A stretch of 64,000 nt of DNA, taken from Bacteroides faecichinchillae JCM 17102 (GTDB lineage Bacteria > Bacteroidota > Bacteroidia > Bacteroidales > Bacteroidaceae). Shown one piece after another: positions 8,833-18,356 of the stretch. The notes under the pieces are model-generated. The model saw only the letters and a program-made list of their open reading frames with translations. It ran no database searches and was not told the DNA's origin. The stretch covers positions 1 to 64,000 of the forward strand of contig NZ_BAKK01000014.1 of NCBI RefSeq assembly GCF_000614145.1. The letters run 5' to 3'. How positions within the stretch are numbered: the first letter of the stretch is position 1; every line of letters starts with the position of its first letter. The position numbers were made by a program, and so were the translations under genes.

Positions 8833-9870
8833 ATGAATTCACCATATACTTCCGTATTGTTAATATACACCGGCGGCACGATTGGAATGATCGAAAACAC
8901 CGAAACAGGCGCACTCGAAAACTTCAATTTCGAACAACTGCAAAAACATATTCCAGAACTACACAAATTCAACTTCCCAATCGACACCTATCAGTTTGAT
9001 CCTCCTATGGATTCTTCGGATATGGAACCGGACATGTGGAGAAAACTGGTACGTATCATTCACGAGAATTACAGCCGTTATCATGGCTTTGTTATTTTGC
9101 ATGGTACAGATACGATGGCTTACACTGCTTCTGCATTAAGTTTTATGTTGGAAAACCTGGAAAAGCCCGTTATATTGACCGGTTCTCAACTCCCCATCGG
9201 AGTATTACGAACGGACGGAAAAGAAAACCTAATGACAAGCATTGAAATAGCAGCCGCACAAACCAAAGAAGGGAAACCTCTTGTACCGGAAGTCTGCATT
9301 TTCTTTGAAAACCATTTAATGAGAGGAAACCGTACTACAAAAATGAACGCGGAGAATTTCAATGCGTTCCGTTCGTTTAATTACCCGGTATTGGCGGAAG
9401 CAGGTATCCATATTAAATATAATAATGTGCAGATTCGTTCTTATAAAGAGAAACAGAAATTAAAACCTCATTATTTACTGGATACCAATGTGGTAGTACT
9501 TAAACTTTTTCCTGGTATTCAGGAAAATGTGGTTGCTACAATACTGGGAATTGAAGGATTAAAAGCTGTGGTACTCGAAACATACGGTTCAGGCAATGCT
9601 CCACGAAAAGAGTGGTTTATACGGCGGCTTTGCCAGGCTAGTGCACAAGGAATTGTGATAGTCAATGTAACACAATGCAATGCCGGAATGGTAGAAATGG
9701 AACGGTATGAAACAGGGTATCAATTGCTACAAGCAGGAGTTGTATGCGGTTATGACAGTACAACCGAATCAGCAGTCACCAAATTAATGTTCCTACTGGG
9801 ACATGGTTATACACCAGATGAGGTACGTGACCGCATGAATCGATCAATGGCTGGAGAAATAACGATTTAA
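8833..9870 (+). CDS. ansA: Type I L-asparaginase
   Basis: Hydrolyses L-asparagine to aspartate and ammonia. The 345-residue length, lack of a signal peptide and family motifs point to the cytoplasmic type I enzyme. The first catalytic threonine lies in IYTGGTIGM (residues 11-19), and the second Thr-Asp pair is Thr92-Asp93 in HGTDTMAYTAS, followed by the conserved EKPVILTGSQLPIG. It is divergent from the thr operon across a shared 200-bp control region. Its product, aspartate, feeds ThrA, so the arrangement makes metabolic sense, but shared regulation is only inferred. The start at 8833 is supported by the short distance to a promoter box. Confidence 0.93.
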   Translation: MNSPYTSVLLIYTGGTIGMIENTETGALENFNFEQLQKHIPELHKFNFPIDTYQFDPPMDSSDMEPDMWRKLVRIIHENYSRYHGFVILHGTDTMAYTASALSFMLENLEKPVILTGSQLPIGVLRTDGKENLMTSIEIAAAQTKEGKPLVPEVCIFFENHLMRGNRTTKMNAENFNAFRSFNYPVLAEAGIHIKYNNVQIRSYKEKQKLKPHYLLDTNVVVLKLFPGIQENVVATILGIEGLKAVVLETYGSGNAPRKEWFIRRLCQASAQGIVIVNVTQCNAGMVEMERYETGYQLLQAGVVCGYDSTTESAVTKLMFLLGHGYTPDEVRDRMNRSMAGEITI

Positions 9871-10028
9871 CGGTAAGAAGGTCAGAGCCATCTTTTTTAA
9901 CCGAATAATTTTCTCAGCCAGTTTACAAACAATCGATGAGATTTGTTTTGTGTTTTGAGGTATTTATACTTACTTTTGTCCAAAAAGCAACCTGAGCAAG
10001 GTTATTTTCTAACCTGAATTACAAAATA
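9871..10028. terminator. ansA-radA spacer with weak terminator-like hairpin
   Basis: Just after the ansA stop, AAGAAGG and CCATCTT (9876-9898) can pair and are followed by TTTTTT. The stem is imperfect. The rest of the spacer carries no ORF. Confidence 0.35.
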
Positions 10029-11396
10029 ATGGCTAAAGAAAAGACAGTATATGTATGCAATAACTGCGGGCAAGAGTCTCCCAAATGGGTAGGAAAATGT
10101 CCATCATGTGGAGAGTGGAACACGTATGTGGAAGAGATTGTACGAAAAGAGCCAACGAACCGACGCCCGGTTTCCGGCATCGAGATTCAGAAAGCGAAGC
10201 CACTTACTCTCGGCGAAATAGAAGCAGATGACGAGCCACGTATTAATATGCACGATGATGAATTAAACCGCGTATTAGGCGGCGGACTTGTACCGGGCTC
10301 TTTAGTACTGATCGGTGGTGAACCGGGAATCGGTAAATCTACCCTAGTGATGCAAACCGTACTCCGAATGCCGGAAAAAAAGATTCTTTATATATCTGGA
10401 GAAGAAAGTGCCCGGCAATTGAAGCTTCGCGCCGATCGCCTGTCTGAAGTTTCCAGCGACTGCCTCATTGTTTGCGAAACATCATTGGAGCAAATCTATG
10501 TACATATAAAAAATACCCGTCCTGATCTGGTAATTATCGATTCGATTCAGACCATTTCTACAGAAAATATAGAATCTTCTCCCGGAAGCATTGCTCAGGT
10601 ACGCGAATGCTCAGCTTCTATTCTTCGGTTTGCCAAAGAGACTCATACTCCGGTATTGTTAATCGGACATATAAATAAGGAAGGAAGTATTGCCGGACCG
10701 AAAGTGCTGGAACATATCGTAGATACTGTCCTTCAGTTCGAAGGAGACCAACATTATATGTATCGTATTCTCCGTAGCATCAAAAATCGTTTCGGAAGTA
10801 CAGCGGAATTGGGTATTTATGAAATGCGTCAGGATGGTTTGCGCCAGGTTAGTAATCCTTCGGAACTATTACTAAGTCAGGATCATGAAGGGATGAGCGG
10901 TGTTGCTATTGCTTCCGCTATCGAAGGAGTCCGTCCGTTTCTGATTGAAACACAAGCTCTAGTCAGTTCTGCTGTTTACGGAAATCCGCAACGTTCGGCA
11001 ACTGGCTTTGATATACGAAGAATGAATATGCTATTGGCTGTTCTCGAAAAGCGTGTAGGTTTTAAACTCGCACAAAAAGATGTATTCCTGAATATTGCCG
11101 GAGGATTGAAAGTAAATGATCCGGCCATTGACCTAGCAGTTATCAGTGCTATCCTTTCTTCCAATATGGATGCAGCTATCGAACCGGAAGTTTGTATGGC
11201 AGGCGAAATCGGTTTGTCAGGAGAAATACGCCCGGTAAACCGCATTGAACAACGTATCGGAGAAGCAGAAAAGCTTGGTTTCAAACGATTCTTATTGCCC
11301 AAATATAATCTGCAAGGGATAGATACCCAAAAACTCAAAATAGAATTAGTGCCGGTAAGAAAAGTTGAAGAAGCTTTCCGGGCATTATTCGGATAA
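10029..11396 (+). CDS. radA: DNA repair protein RadA/Sms
   Basis: RadA is a RecA-related ATPase and helicase that helps process recombination intermediates and branch migration. At 455 residues the protein has all parts in order: an N-terminal zinc finger (Cys10, Cys13, Cys24, Cys27), a RecA-like core with Walker A GEPGIGKST at residues 97-105, the RadA-specific KNRFGS motif at 252-257, and a C-terminal Lon-protease-like domain with the region around GEIGLSGEIRPVNRIEQR. It lies alone downstream of ansA on the same strand, separated by 158 bp. It is intact. Confidence 0.97.
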   Translation: MAKEKTVYVCNNCGQESPKWVGKCPSCGEWNTYVEEIVRKEPTNRRPVSGIEIQKAKPLTLGEIEADDEPRINMHDDELNRVLGGGLVPGSLVLIGGEPGIGKSTLVMQTVLRMPEKKILYISGEESARQLKLRADRLSEVSSDCLIVCETSLEQIYVHIKNTRPDLVIIDSIQTISTENIESSPGSIAQVRECSASILRFAKETHTPVLLIGHINKEGSIAGPKVLEHIVDTVLQFEGDQHYMYRILRSIKNRFGSTAELGIYEMRQDGLRQVSNPSELLLSQDHEGMSGVAIASAIEGVRPFLIETQALVSSAVYGNPQRSATGFDIRRMNMLLAVLEKRVGFKLAQKDVFLNIAGGLKVNDPAIDLAVISAILSSNMDAAIEPEVCMAGEIGLSGEIRPVNRIEQRIGEAEKLGFKRFLLPKYNLQGIDTQKLKIELVPVRKVEEAFRALFG

Positions 11397-11442
11397 AATT
11401 AAATAAGCTAGAAAACGTAATCATATCATAAATCGATTATTA

Positions 11443-13100
11443 ATGATCCAAGAATATCAACTCCGCATTCTCCCTGAAATTGCAGCTAACGAACAACTGT
11501 TAAAAGAATATCTTGTGAAAGAGAAAGGCTGAATCTCCGTAACATAACTGCTACCCGTATATTAAAACGTAGCATTGATGCTCGCCAACGTACGATTTTT
11601 GTCAATCTGAAAGTCCGCATCTACCTCAATGAGATGCCTACAGACGATGAATATGAACATACTATATATAATAATGTAGAAGGAAAGCCACAAGTGATCG
11701 TAGTCGGTGCAGGTCCCGGAGGATTATTTGCAGCATTACGTCTTATTGAACTCGGAATGAGACCGGTAATTGTGGAACGTGGAAAAGATGTACGTGAACG
11801 GAAAAAAGATCTGGCACAAATCAGCCGGGAACACTTGATAAATCCTGAATCCAATTATAGTTTTGGAGAAGGAGGTGCGGGAGCTTATTCAGATGGTAAA
11901 CTCTATACCCGAAGCAAGAAAAGAGGAAATATTGATAAAATACTGAATGTATTCTGCCAGCATGGAGCTTCGACTGCCATATTAGCGGATGCACACCCAC
12001 ATATAGGTACGGATAAACTGCCCCGTGTCATTGAGAACATGAGAAATACGATTATCGAATGCGGCGGTGAGGTGCATTTCCAGACACGGATGGATGCTTT
12101 AATTATTGAGAATAACGAAGTTAAAGGAATAGAGACAAATACAGGAAAAACATTTTTAGGACCAGTAATACTGGCAACAGGTCATTCTGCAAGAGATGTA
12201 TATCGCTGGTTAGCAGCCAATAATGTGACGATTGAAGCCAAAGGAATTGCTGTAGGCGTTCGTCTGGAACACCCGGCAATGCTTATTGATCAGATACAAT
12301 ATCACAATAAGAACGGAAGAGGGAAATATCTCCCTGCTGCCGAATATAGTTTTGTCACTCAAGTAGAGGGACGGGGAGTATATAGTTTCTGTATGTGTCC
12401 CGGAGGATTCATTGTCCCCGCAGCCAGTGGACCGGAACAAGTAGTGGTGAACGGTATGTCTCCTTCTAATCGTGGTTCACGATGGAGTAACTCGGGAATG
12501 GTTGTGGAACTTCAACCGGAAGAGATAGTTAATGACGAACTAAGAACTAAGAATGAAGACTTGACAGCACAACAGGATGAGCAATTGCTTGCTTTTAATC
12601 CGTCTCTTACAAATAATCAACTTTCAGTTATCCATTCTCAGATTCTTCCGGTTTTGCATTTCCAGGAAGAATTGGAACGACAATGTTGGTTGCAAGGAGG
12701 TAGACGGCAGACAGCACCGGCACAACGAATGCTGGATTTCACTCGTAAAAAGTTAAGTTATGATTTGCCGGAGTCTTCATACAGTCCGGGATTGATTTCT
12801 TCTCCGCTTCATTTTTGGATGCCGGAGTTTATTAGCAAGCGACTATCACTTGGATTTCAACAATTCGGTAGAAGTAGTCATGGATTCTTGACGAACGAAG
12901 CTGTGATGATTGGTGTGGAAACACGTACTTCTTCTCCTATCCGGATCGTGCGTGACAAGGAAACATTACAGCACGTAACTATCCGCGGACTATTCCCTTG
13001 TGGAGAAGGAGCCGGATATGCCGGTGGAATTGTTTCCGCAGGAGTGGATGGGGAGAGATGTGCAGAAGCTGCCGCTCTTTATCAGAAAACTAAAATATAA
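11443..13100 (+). pseudogene. NAD(P)/FAD-dependent oxidoreductase, frameshifted near its N-terminus
   Basis: The reading frame starts at 11443 (MIQEYQLRILPEI) and meets TGA at 11530. It continues one base earlier as LNLRNITATRILKRS and joins the long ORF. Restoring one G in the GG of AAAGGCTG reconnects the frames and gives about 553 residues. The family (COG2509-like) has a short N-terminal domain followed by a Rossmann FAD-binding motif, here VVVGAGPGGLFAALR, and the FGEGGAGAYSDGKLYTR segment; its reaction is not known. A hydrophilic segment of about 40 residues (nt 12527-12645) looks inserted before FQEELERQCW. The single missing base is probably a sequence error. If real, translation could restart at 11634 and keep the FAD domain. 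Confidence 0.8.
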
Positions 13101-13139
13101 ATGATTAGATATAGAAATAAGTAACACAAAAATAAGATT

Positions 13140-13529
13140 ATGAAACGCTCAATCCTTTTTATCATGCTAGTTGCCGGATTATTAATCGGAAATTACTGTT
13201 TTGAGGATGCCTATATTGAAAGAGACCGCCAATCGAAAAGTTACCAACAGGTACTTAATTATGCTTCTACTTACCTATTAAATCATTGGGATGTTGAACA
13301 TTTTGATTACGAATTAAAGTATCTTAGAGAAAAACATCCACAGTCTTTCCCCAAACATACATTATCTGATGCCTTTCCAAGGAGCTGGAATGAAAGAAAA
13401 TGGCAGACGTTATATATAGCTAAAGATACAGCTCCTTTACTTGATGCAATTTGTTGGAATTCTACTGACATGCCGGAAGAGTTTCACGTTGATTTTGATA
13501 AGATTGATTTCGAAACGTTACTTAAATAA
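13140..13529 (+). CDS. Small hypothetical protein with N-terminal membrane segment
   Basis: A 129-residue protein I do not recognise. Residues 1-19 (KRSILFIMLVAGLLIGNY) form a hydrophobic helix that could be a signal anchor or uncleaved signal. The rest is soluble and rich in aromatic residues (two FDYE/HWD-type patches, SWNERKWQTLY). The cysteine after GNY does not make a good lipobox. It starts 39 bp after the oxidoreductase and ends 8 bp before a LuxR-type regulator, so it is likely cotranscribed with that regulator. Confidence 0.6.
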   Translation: MKRSILFIMLVAGLLIGNYCFEDAYIERDRQSKSYQQVLNYASTYLLNHWDVEHFDYELKYLREKHPQSFPKHTLSDAFPRSWNERKWQTLYIAKDTAPLLDAICWNSTDMPEEFHVDFDKIDFETLLK

Positions 13530-13537
13530 TAAAAACT

Positions 13538-14140
13538 ATGAACTATCAACCGGAAATAGCGATTGTAGAAACAAATACTCTCACCTGTCTGGGGCTAAAA
13601 TCCATATTGGAAGAAATCATTCCAATGGCAATCATTCGTACTTTCCACAGTTTTTATGAATTAATGGATGATACCCCAGACATGTATGCTCATTATTTTA
13701 TTTCAGCACAAATCTACGTAGAACACAATGCTTTTTTTCTTCCGCGAAAACGAAAGACAATTGTACTGGCAAGTGACAGTCCACAATTCCAACTTTCCGG
13801 GATTCCGGTTTTAAATATCTACGAACCCGAAGAGGAGTTAGTAAAAAATATTCTGAAACTGCACCAACATGCTCATCACAACGGTTATCCGGTAAAAGAT
13901 ATGCCACCAGTCCATACAGTTGAGCCTCATCAGGAAATTCTTTCTCCTCGTGAGATTGAAGTACTCGTACTCATCACCAAGGGGTTAATCAACAAAGAGA
14001 TTGCCGACAAACTGAATATCAGCTTAACAACTGTTATTACACACCGGAAAAATATTACAGAAAAACTCGGAATCAAATCTGTATCCGGTTTAACAATCTA
14101 TGCAGTGATGAATGGCTACGTAGAAGCCGACCGGATATAA
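13538..14140 (+). CDS. LuxR-family transcriptional regulator with degenerate receiver-like domain
   Basis: A 200-residue regulator. The C-terminal part (about 135-195) is a clear LuxR/NarL helix-turn-helix: LSPREIEVLVLITKGLINK, then ADKLNISLTTVITHRKNI and EKLGIKSVSGLTIYAV. The N-terminal 115 residues have the length and pattern of a response-regulator receiver, but I cannot find the phosphorylatable Asp in a typical VxxDxxMP context, so it may work without phosphorylation. No histidine kinase is adjacent. The next gene is a TonB-dependent receptor whose promoter carries a dyad (14230-14267), the likely target. A regulator-receptor pairing is inferred from position only. Confidence 0.85.
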   Translation: MNYQPEIAIVETNTLTCLGLKSILEEIIPMAIIRTFHSFYELMDDTPDMYAHYFISAQIYVEHNAFFLPRKRKTIVLASDSPQFQLSGIPVLNIYEPEEELVKNILKLHQHAHHNGYPVKDMPPVHTVEPHQEILSPREIEVLVLITKGLINKEIADKLNISLTTVITHRKNITEKLGIKSVSGLTIYAVMNGYVEADRI

Positions 14141-14229
14141 ACAGTGAAATCGGTATTTAGATGCAGAATTGTATACGAGTATTTATCAGACATCGTTCAG
14201 GATAATCACAGTATGTACTATCCGAAGCC

Positions 14230-14267
14230 AATATCCTAATAAATGAGGATTGACTAACTAGGATATT
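14230..14267. promoter_or_regulatory. Inverted repeat at the TonB-receptor promoter, possible LuxR operator
   Basis: AATATCCTA (14230-14238) and TAGGATATT (14259-14267) are perfect 9-bp inverted arms with a 20-bp spacer. A -7-like TTACTTTGC follows at about 14273-14281 and the ATG is at 14302. The dyad centre would lie roughly 40 bp before transcription start, where LuxR-type activators commonly bind. Confidence 0.55.
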
Positions 14268-14301
14268 TGTCTTTACTTTGCACCCGACAAAATAACTGCA
14301 A

Positions 14302-16672
14302 ATGAAGAAAAAAAATATTTTGATTGTCCTCACTCTTTTAACGACAGGGACTGCATGGGGAGAAGATTTCCCGAAAGACTCACTGAAAGTGGTAGATATT
14401 GAAGAAATAGTAGTGATTGCCGCTCCTAAAGAGAATCGTAAACTGCGCGAGTTGCCTATGGCTTCAACGCTCCTGTCTCAAAAGGACATGCAAGCCAATC
14501 AAATAAAATCAGTCAAAAACCTGTCAGCCATTGTTCCCAATCTATTCATTCCGGATTATGGTTCTAAATTGACTACCTCTATTTATATTCGCGGAATCGG
14601 TTCACGCATCAATACTCCTTCCGTAGGACTTTATGTAGATAATATCCCCTATATCGACAAGTCTGCTTTCGACTTCAATTATTGCGATATTGAACGTATT
14701 GATATTCTTCGCGGTCCTCAGGGAACACTCTACGGGCGTAACACAATGGGGGGCTTATCAAAGTACATACCAAATCACCGTTCACTTATCAAGGAACAGA
14801 TATCCGTATGGGAGCAGCGACTATAATGACTACAATGTTTCGTTGACTCACTATCATCGTATTTCCGACAAATTTGCTTTTTCCACTGGAGGATTTTATG
14901 AGCATACAGGAGGGTTCTTCAAAAACGTAGCGCGTAACAATGAAAGAGTGGACCGTAGTAATGCAGGCGGTGGACGCTTTCGTGGAATCTACCTTCCAAC
15001 GGAGAAATTGAAAGTAGACATGACTCTCAATTATGAATATGGTGACCAAGGTGGATATCCTTATGAATATACAGGAGCCATAACAGGAGAAGAAAAGCGT
15101 CCGGAATATATTGGTAAAATATCCTATGACAATCGTAGCAGTTACCGTCGTGGACTATTGAATGCAGGAGTAAATCTGGAATACCAGGCTAATCACTTCA
15201 TTCTTAGTGGAGCCACCGGCTACCAAAACCTGAATGACCGCATGTTCCTTGATCAGGATTTTACAGAAGAAGATATTTATATATTGGAACAAAAACAAAG
15301 AGCAAATACGGTCTCAGAAGAAATTACTTTCAAATCGAAACCGGGAAGTAATTGGCAATGGGCTACCGGTGTTTCCGGATTTTATCAATGGCTACATACA
15401 AGTGGTCCGGTACAATTTCGGAGGGATGGAGTGAAAACAATGATCGAAAAGAAAACAAATGATATCTTTAGCGGTTTAACAGGCGCTCCTCCAATGAAAA
15501 TGACTGCCAATAATCAGACTTTAACAGTAGGTGGCAAATTTGACACTCCCATATTGAACGGGGCAGTTTTCCATCAATCCACCTTTAATAATATTCTAAC
15601 CGAAGGATTATCAGCCACTATCGGATTGCGACTAGACTATGAAAAACTAAAAATGAACTATAACTCTGTCAGCGACCCTTTAAATTTCGATTTCTCAGTA
15701 GCAAGCCTTAGCAGTAGTGGTATGGAAGCTATGAGCTCTTTTATTGGCAAGGAATCTACCGACTATATGCAATTGCTTCCCAAGTTCGCTATCCAATACG
15801 AATGGAAAAAAGGAAATAACCTATACACCACAGTCTCTAAAGGTTATCGTTCAGGAGGCTATAACATTCAAATGTTTTCCGACCTGGCAACCGGTGCTCT
15901 AAAAAATTCAATGTTAGACGCATTAGCTGCCGATCCTAATTTCTCTAGAATGGCAGGTATGATTCAAAAACTAAAAGATAAACTTCCGGAAGTTAGCGAA
16001 GCTACCCAATACAAGCCTGAATATTCCTGGAACTATGAAGTAGGAAGTCACCTTACTTTGTGGGAAGGTAAACTTTGGGCAGATCTTGCCGCTTTCTACA
16101 TGGATACACGCGACCAGCAAGTTTCACAATTTGCCAAAAGTGGTCTTGGACGTATCACTACCAATGCCGGAAAGAGCCGTAGTTATGGTGTCGAAGCCGC
16201 CCTTCGCGCCAGTCTGACAAACGCTTTGAGCTTGAACGCCAGCTACGGATATACGTATGCTACCTTTACCAATTACGTGATTATGCAGGAAGATGCAGAA
16301 GGCAATCTCGAAGAGAAAGAAAACTACAATGGTAAATATGTACCATTTGTGCCTAAACACACCTTGAATATAGGTGGTGAATATGTTTTCACATGTAACC
16401 CACGTTGTATCTTCGACCGAATCGTTCTCCAAGCAAACTACAGTGCTGCCGGACGTATCTACTGGACAGAACAAAATAATGCAAGTCAGTCTTTCTATGG
16501 CACATTGAATGGTAGAGTAAATTTCGAAGTAGGTAATGCCATGATCAGTTTCTGGACGCGCAACGCGCTAAACAAAAATTACGCTGCATTCTATTTCGAA
16601 ACGATGGATAAAGGTTTCAAGCAACAAGGACGTCCGATACAATTAGGAATAGATCTCCGTTGCCGTTTCTAA
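14302..16672 (+). pseudogene. TonB-dependent outer-membrane receptor, two frameshifts
   Basis: Outer-membrane beta-barrel receptor that imports a ligand with TonB energy. The signal peptide is residues 1-21 (MKKKNILIVLTLLTTGTAWG). A plug domain follows, with SIYIRGIGSRINTPSVGLYV and ERIDILRGPQGTLYGRNTMGG. After MGG the frame breaks in a G run (14748-14753); restoring one G gives LIKVHTKSPFTYQG, and a second missing base near 14820 reconnects to YNDYNVSLTHYH. The rest is the barrel, ending in the C-terminal RPIQLGIDLRCRF, with final aromatic residue. Restored length is about 790 residues. No SusD-like partner is present, so a siderophore, haem or corrinoid ligand is as likely as a glycan. Two one-base losses within 70 bp are probably sequence errors. 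Confidence 0.85.
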
Positions 16673-16693
16673 ATCGCTCATACCCTCTGTCAT

Positions 16694-16746
16694 GCTTCAT
16701 CATATCCGGTTGGCATACAACCAATTACGATGAAGCTTCTTTTTTA
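16694..16746 (+). terminator. Rho-independent terminator after the TonB receptor
   Basis: GCTTCATC (16694-16701) pairs with GATGAAGC (16729-16736), followed by TTCTTTTTT. It lies 22 bp after the receptor stop codon. Confidence 0.75.
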
Positions 16747-16960
16747 TAGTAATTTAGAGATGCAAAAACATAGAAAAAATAAACGGATCAAACATACAGA
16801 ATTGCAGCTATTGAAATAGTGCCAACAAGAGCTATGAATGATAGCTAAATTTCATATCAAAAAAGACGGCGCAATGCAACTAACTATATATCAGAATAAT
16901 ACGTCAAAATATGACTATGACCAAAAGTATTTTCATTTACTAAAAACAAGCCTTATTTGC

Positions 16961-17046
16961 GAAAAAAACATCGAATAGATTACTATCAAACCTCGTTATG
17001 TTTGAAAAAAAGATCGAATAGATTGAAAATGATCTTCCTATAGATT
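16961..17046. repeat. Degenerate 21-22 bp tandem repeat array
   Basis: Units begin at 16961, 16982, 17004 and 17025. The first and third agree closely (GAAAAAAA, then C or G, then ATCGAATAGATT), the fourth keeps GAAAA, ATC and TATAGATT, and the second is very divergent. Unrelated in sequence to the array at 3129 but with the same period. Confidence 0.6.
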
Positions 17047-17100
17047 TTAAAAGAATAAACTAATATAATTAGAATCATAGCCTATAGTTAAAGTCAAAGA

Positions 17101-17228
17101 AGTACTAGAGTCACCTGACTCTAGTACTTCTTCCAACCTGCTCCAGTACTTCAATCGTCCAAGTCTAGTACTTCAGTTACCTAACTCTAGTACATGTTCC
17201 CAACCATTCTTGTACTACAATCCAAAAG
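17101..17228. repeat. Degenerate 22-23 bp tandem array led by a perfect palindrome
   Basis: The array opens with a 13-bp perfect inverted repeat (17101-17113 and 17116-17128, arms AGTACTAGAGTCA and its complement, loop CC). Units then follow at about 17116, 17139, 17162, 17184 and 17207 with consensus near CTCTAGTACTTC followed by a CCAA-rich stretch. Later units decay. It lies just past the 3' end of the AraC gene. Confidence 0.75.
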
Positions 17229-17275
17229 ATTCCATGTCCTAACCATTCAGGACAAAACTTATTAAGAGCATACAA

Positions 17276-18175
17276 CTATTTATTTTTATACTCTTTCGGA
17301 GACATCCCCGCACACCGCTTAAAGAACTTCCCGAAAAAAGATTGATTCGGAAAATTCAATTGTTCACTGATCTGCTGGATGGTCAACTTTCCCGATTTCA
17401 ATAATGTTTTCGCCTCCAGAATCACATAACCATCAATCCATTCTCCCGCCAATTTCTGACTAACCTTATATATAACAGAAGAAAGATATTTAGGAGAAAG
17501 ACACAGCAAATCCGCATAAAACTTCACACTCCGTTCCTTCCGATAATGCGTTTCCACTGCACTGATAAAATTATAAAAAATCTCTTCCTGGCGTGTACGT
17601 GGATACTTCGACTGCAACTCTGCCTCTTTGATCACCACCGGTGCCATCCGATAATACATAATCTGAACGTATGATTGTGAAATAGAAATTCGGAAAGGAT
17701 GTTCCTCATCCAACAGAGTCTCCTTTATAGCACGATATACCTTCACAAACTCCGGCACATCTTTCTCTTCAAAAGTAAAACAGTATTTTTCCTGCAAGCA
17801 TTTATAAAAAGACATCACTTGCATTGTCTTCTCTGTAACAGGCATAAAATCATTCCGGGTAGCCACCATGAATCCTCGAAAATCATCCGAAGTAGAAAGT
17901 ACTTCGAAAATAATTCCGGGGATGATGATTACAAACATATTCGGATGCAGAACATATTCCTTCAAAGCAATTCTAATCTGTAGTTCTCCTTCCAGACAGA
18001 ATAACACCATAGACATTCTGGCTTGCACCGGAAAACTATTGTGCGGCTGTTGTGCCATTTGTCCTGCAGAAGGTGAATCGATATTATCCAACAATACAAT
18101 CTTTCCTTCAATAAAAGTAGCCATGTCTATTTCGGCGAGATGTGAGATATCAAGCAAAAAGATATTTTGGTCCAT
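17276..18175 (-). CDS. AraC-family transcriptional regulator
   Basis: A 299-residue regulator. The C-terminal 100 residues hold the two AraC helix-turn-helix units: FYADLLCLSPKYLSSVIYKV and then KLTIQQISEQLNFPNQSFFG with FFKRCAGMSPKEYKNK at the end. The N-terminal two thirds form a cupin-like sensing domain (VLFCLEGELQIRIALKEY), ligand unknown. It is transcribed away from the RND efflux operon across a 181-bp region, which suggests that it controls that operon. A dyad with arms ATTTGG and CCAAAT (18217-18251) in that region could be its binding site. Confidence 0.9.
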   Translation of the reverse strand: MDQNIFLLDISHLAEIDMATFIEGKIVLLDNIDSPSAGQMAQQPHNSFPVQARMSMVLFCLEGELQIRIALKEYVLHPNMFVIIIPGIIFEVLSTSDDFRGFMVATRNDFMPVTEKTMQVMSFYKCLQEKYCFTFEEKDVPEFVKVYRAIKETLLDEEHPFRISISQSYVQIMYYRMAPVVIKEAELQSKYPRTRQEEIFYNFISAVETHYRKERSVKFYADLLCLSPKYLSSVIYKVSQKLAGEWIDGYVILEAKTLLKSGKLTIQQISEQLNFPNQSFFGKFFKRCAGMSPKEYKNK

Positions 18176-18216
18176 GTTTATATAAAAATTAGAATAATCG
18201 ACGACAAATTTAATCT

Positions 18217-18251
18217 ATTTGGAATATAAAATCCATATTATTCAACCAAAT
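18217..18251. promoter_or_regulatory. Dyad between araC-type gene and efflux operon
   Basis: ATTTGG (18217-18222) and CCAAAT (18246-18251) are inverted around a 23-bp AT-rich core in the divergent promoter region. Short arms make this tentative. AATTTTGC at 18301 may be part of the efflux operon's -7 box. Confidence 0.3.
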
Positions 18252-18356
18252 GACCAAAAAAGCATTCCTTTTTACCTTGAATCATACCTAAATAAGAGAG
18301 AATTTTGCAGCCGAAAATGAAATGATTATTTTTCAATCAAACAAAAAGCGACAACA

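Larger units (their letters stand above)
16673..17275. other. Convergent intergenic region (TonB receptor / AraC regulator)
   Basis: About 600 bp without a supported ORF. It contains a terminator (16694-16746), then AT-rich sequence, then two separate short-period repeat arrays (16961-17046 and 17101-17228). Confidence 0.6.

Noticed and set aside
14690-16672. Independent barrel protein starting at 14690.
   Set aside because: Its first 40 residues are out-of-frame plug sequence; two single-base repairs join it to the TonB receptor that starts at 14302.
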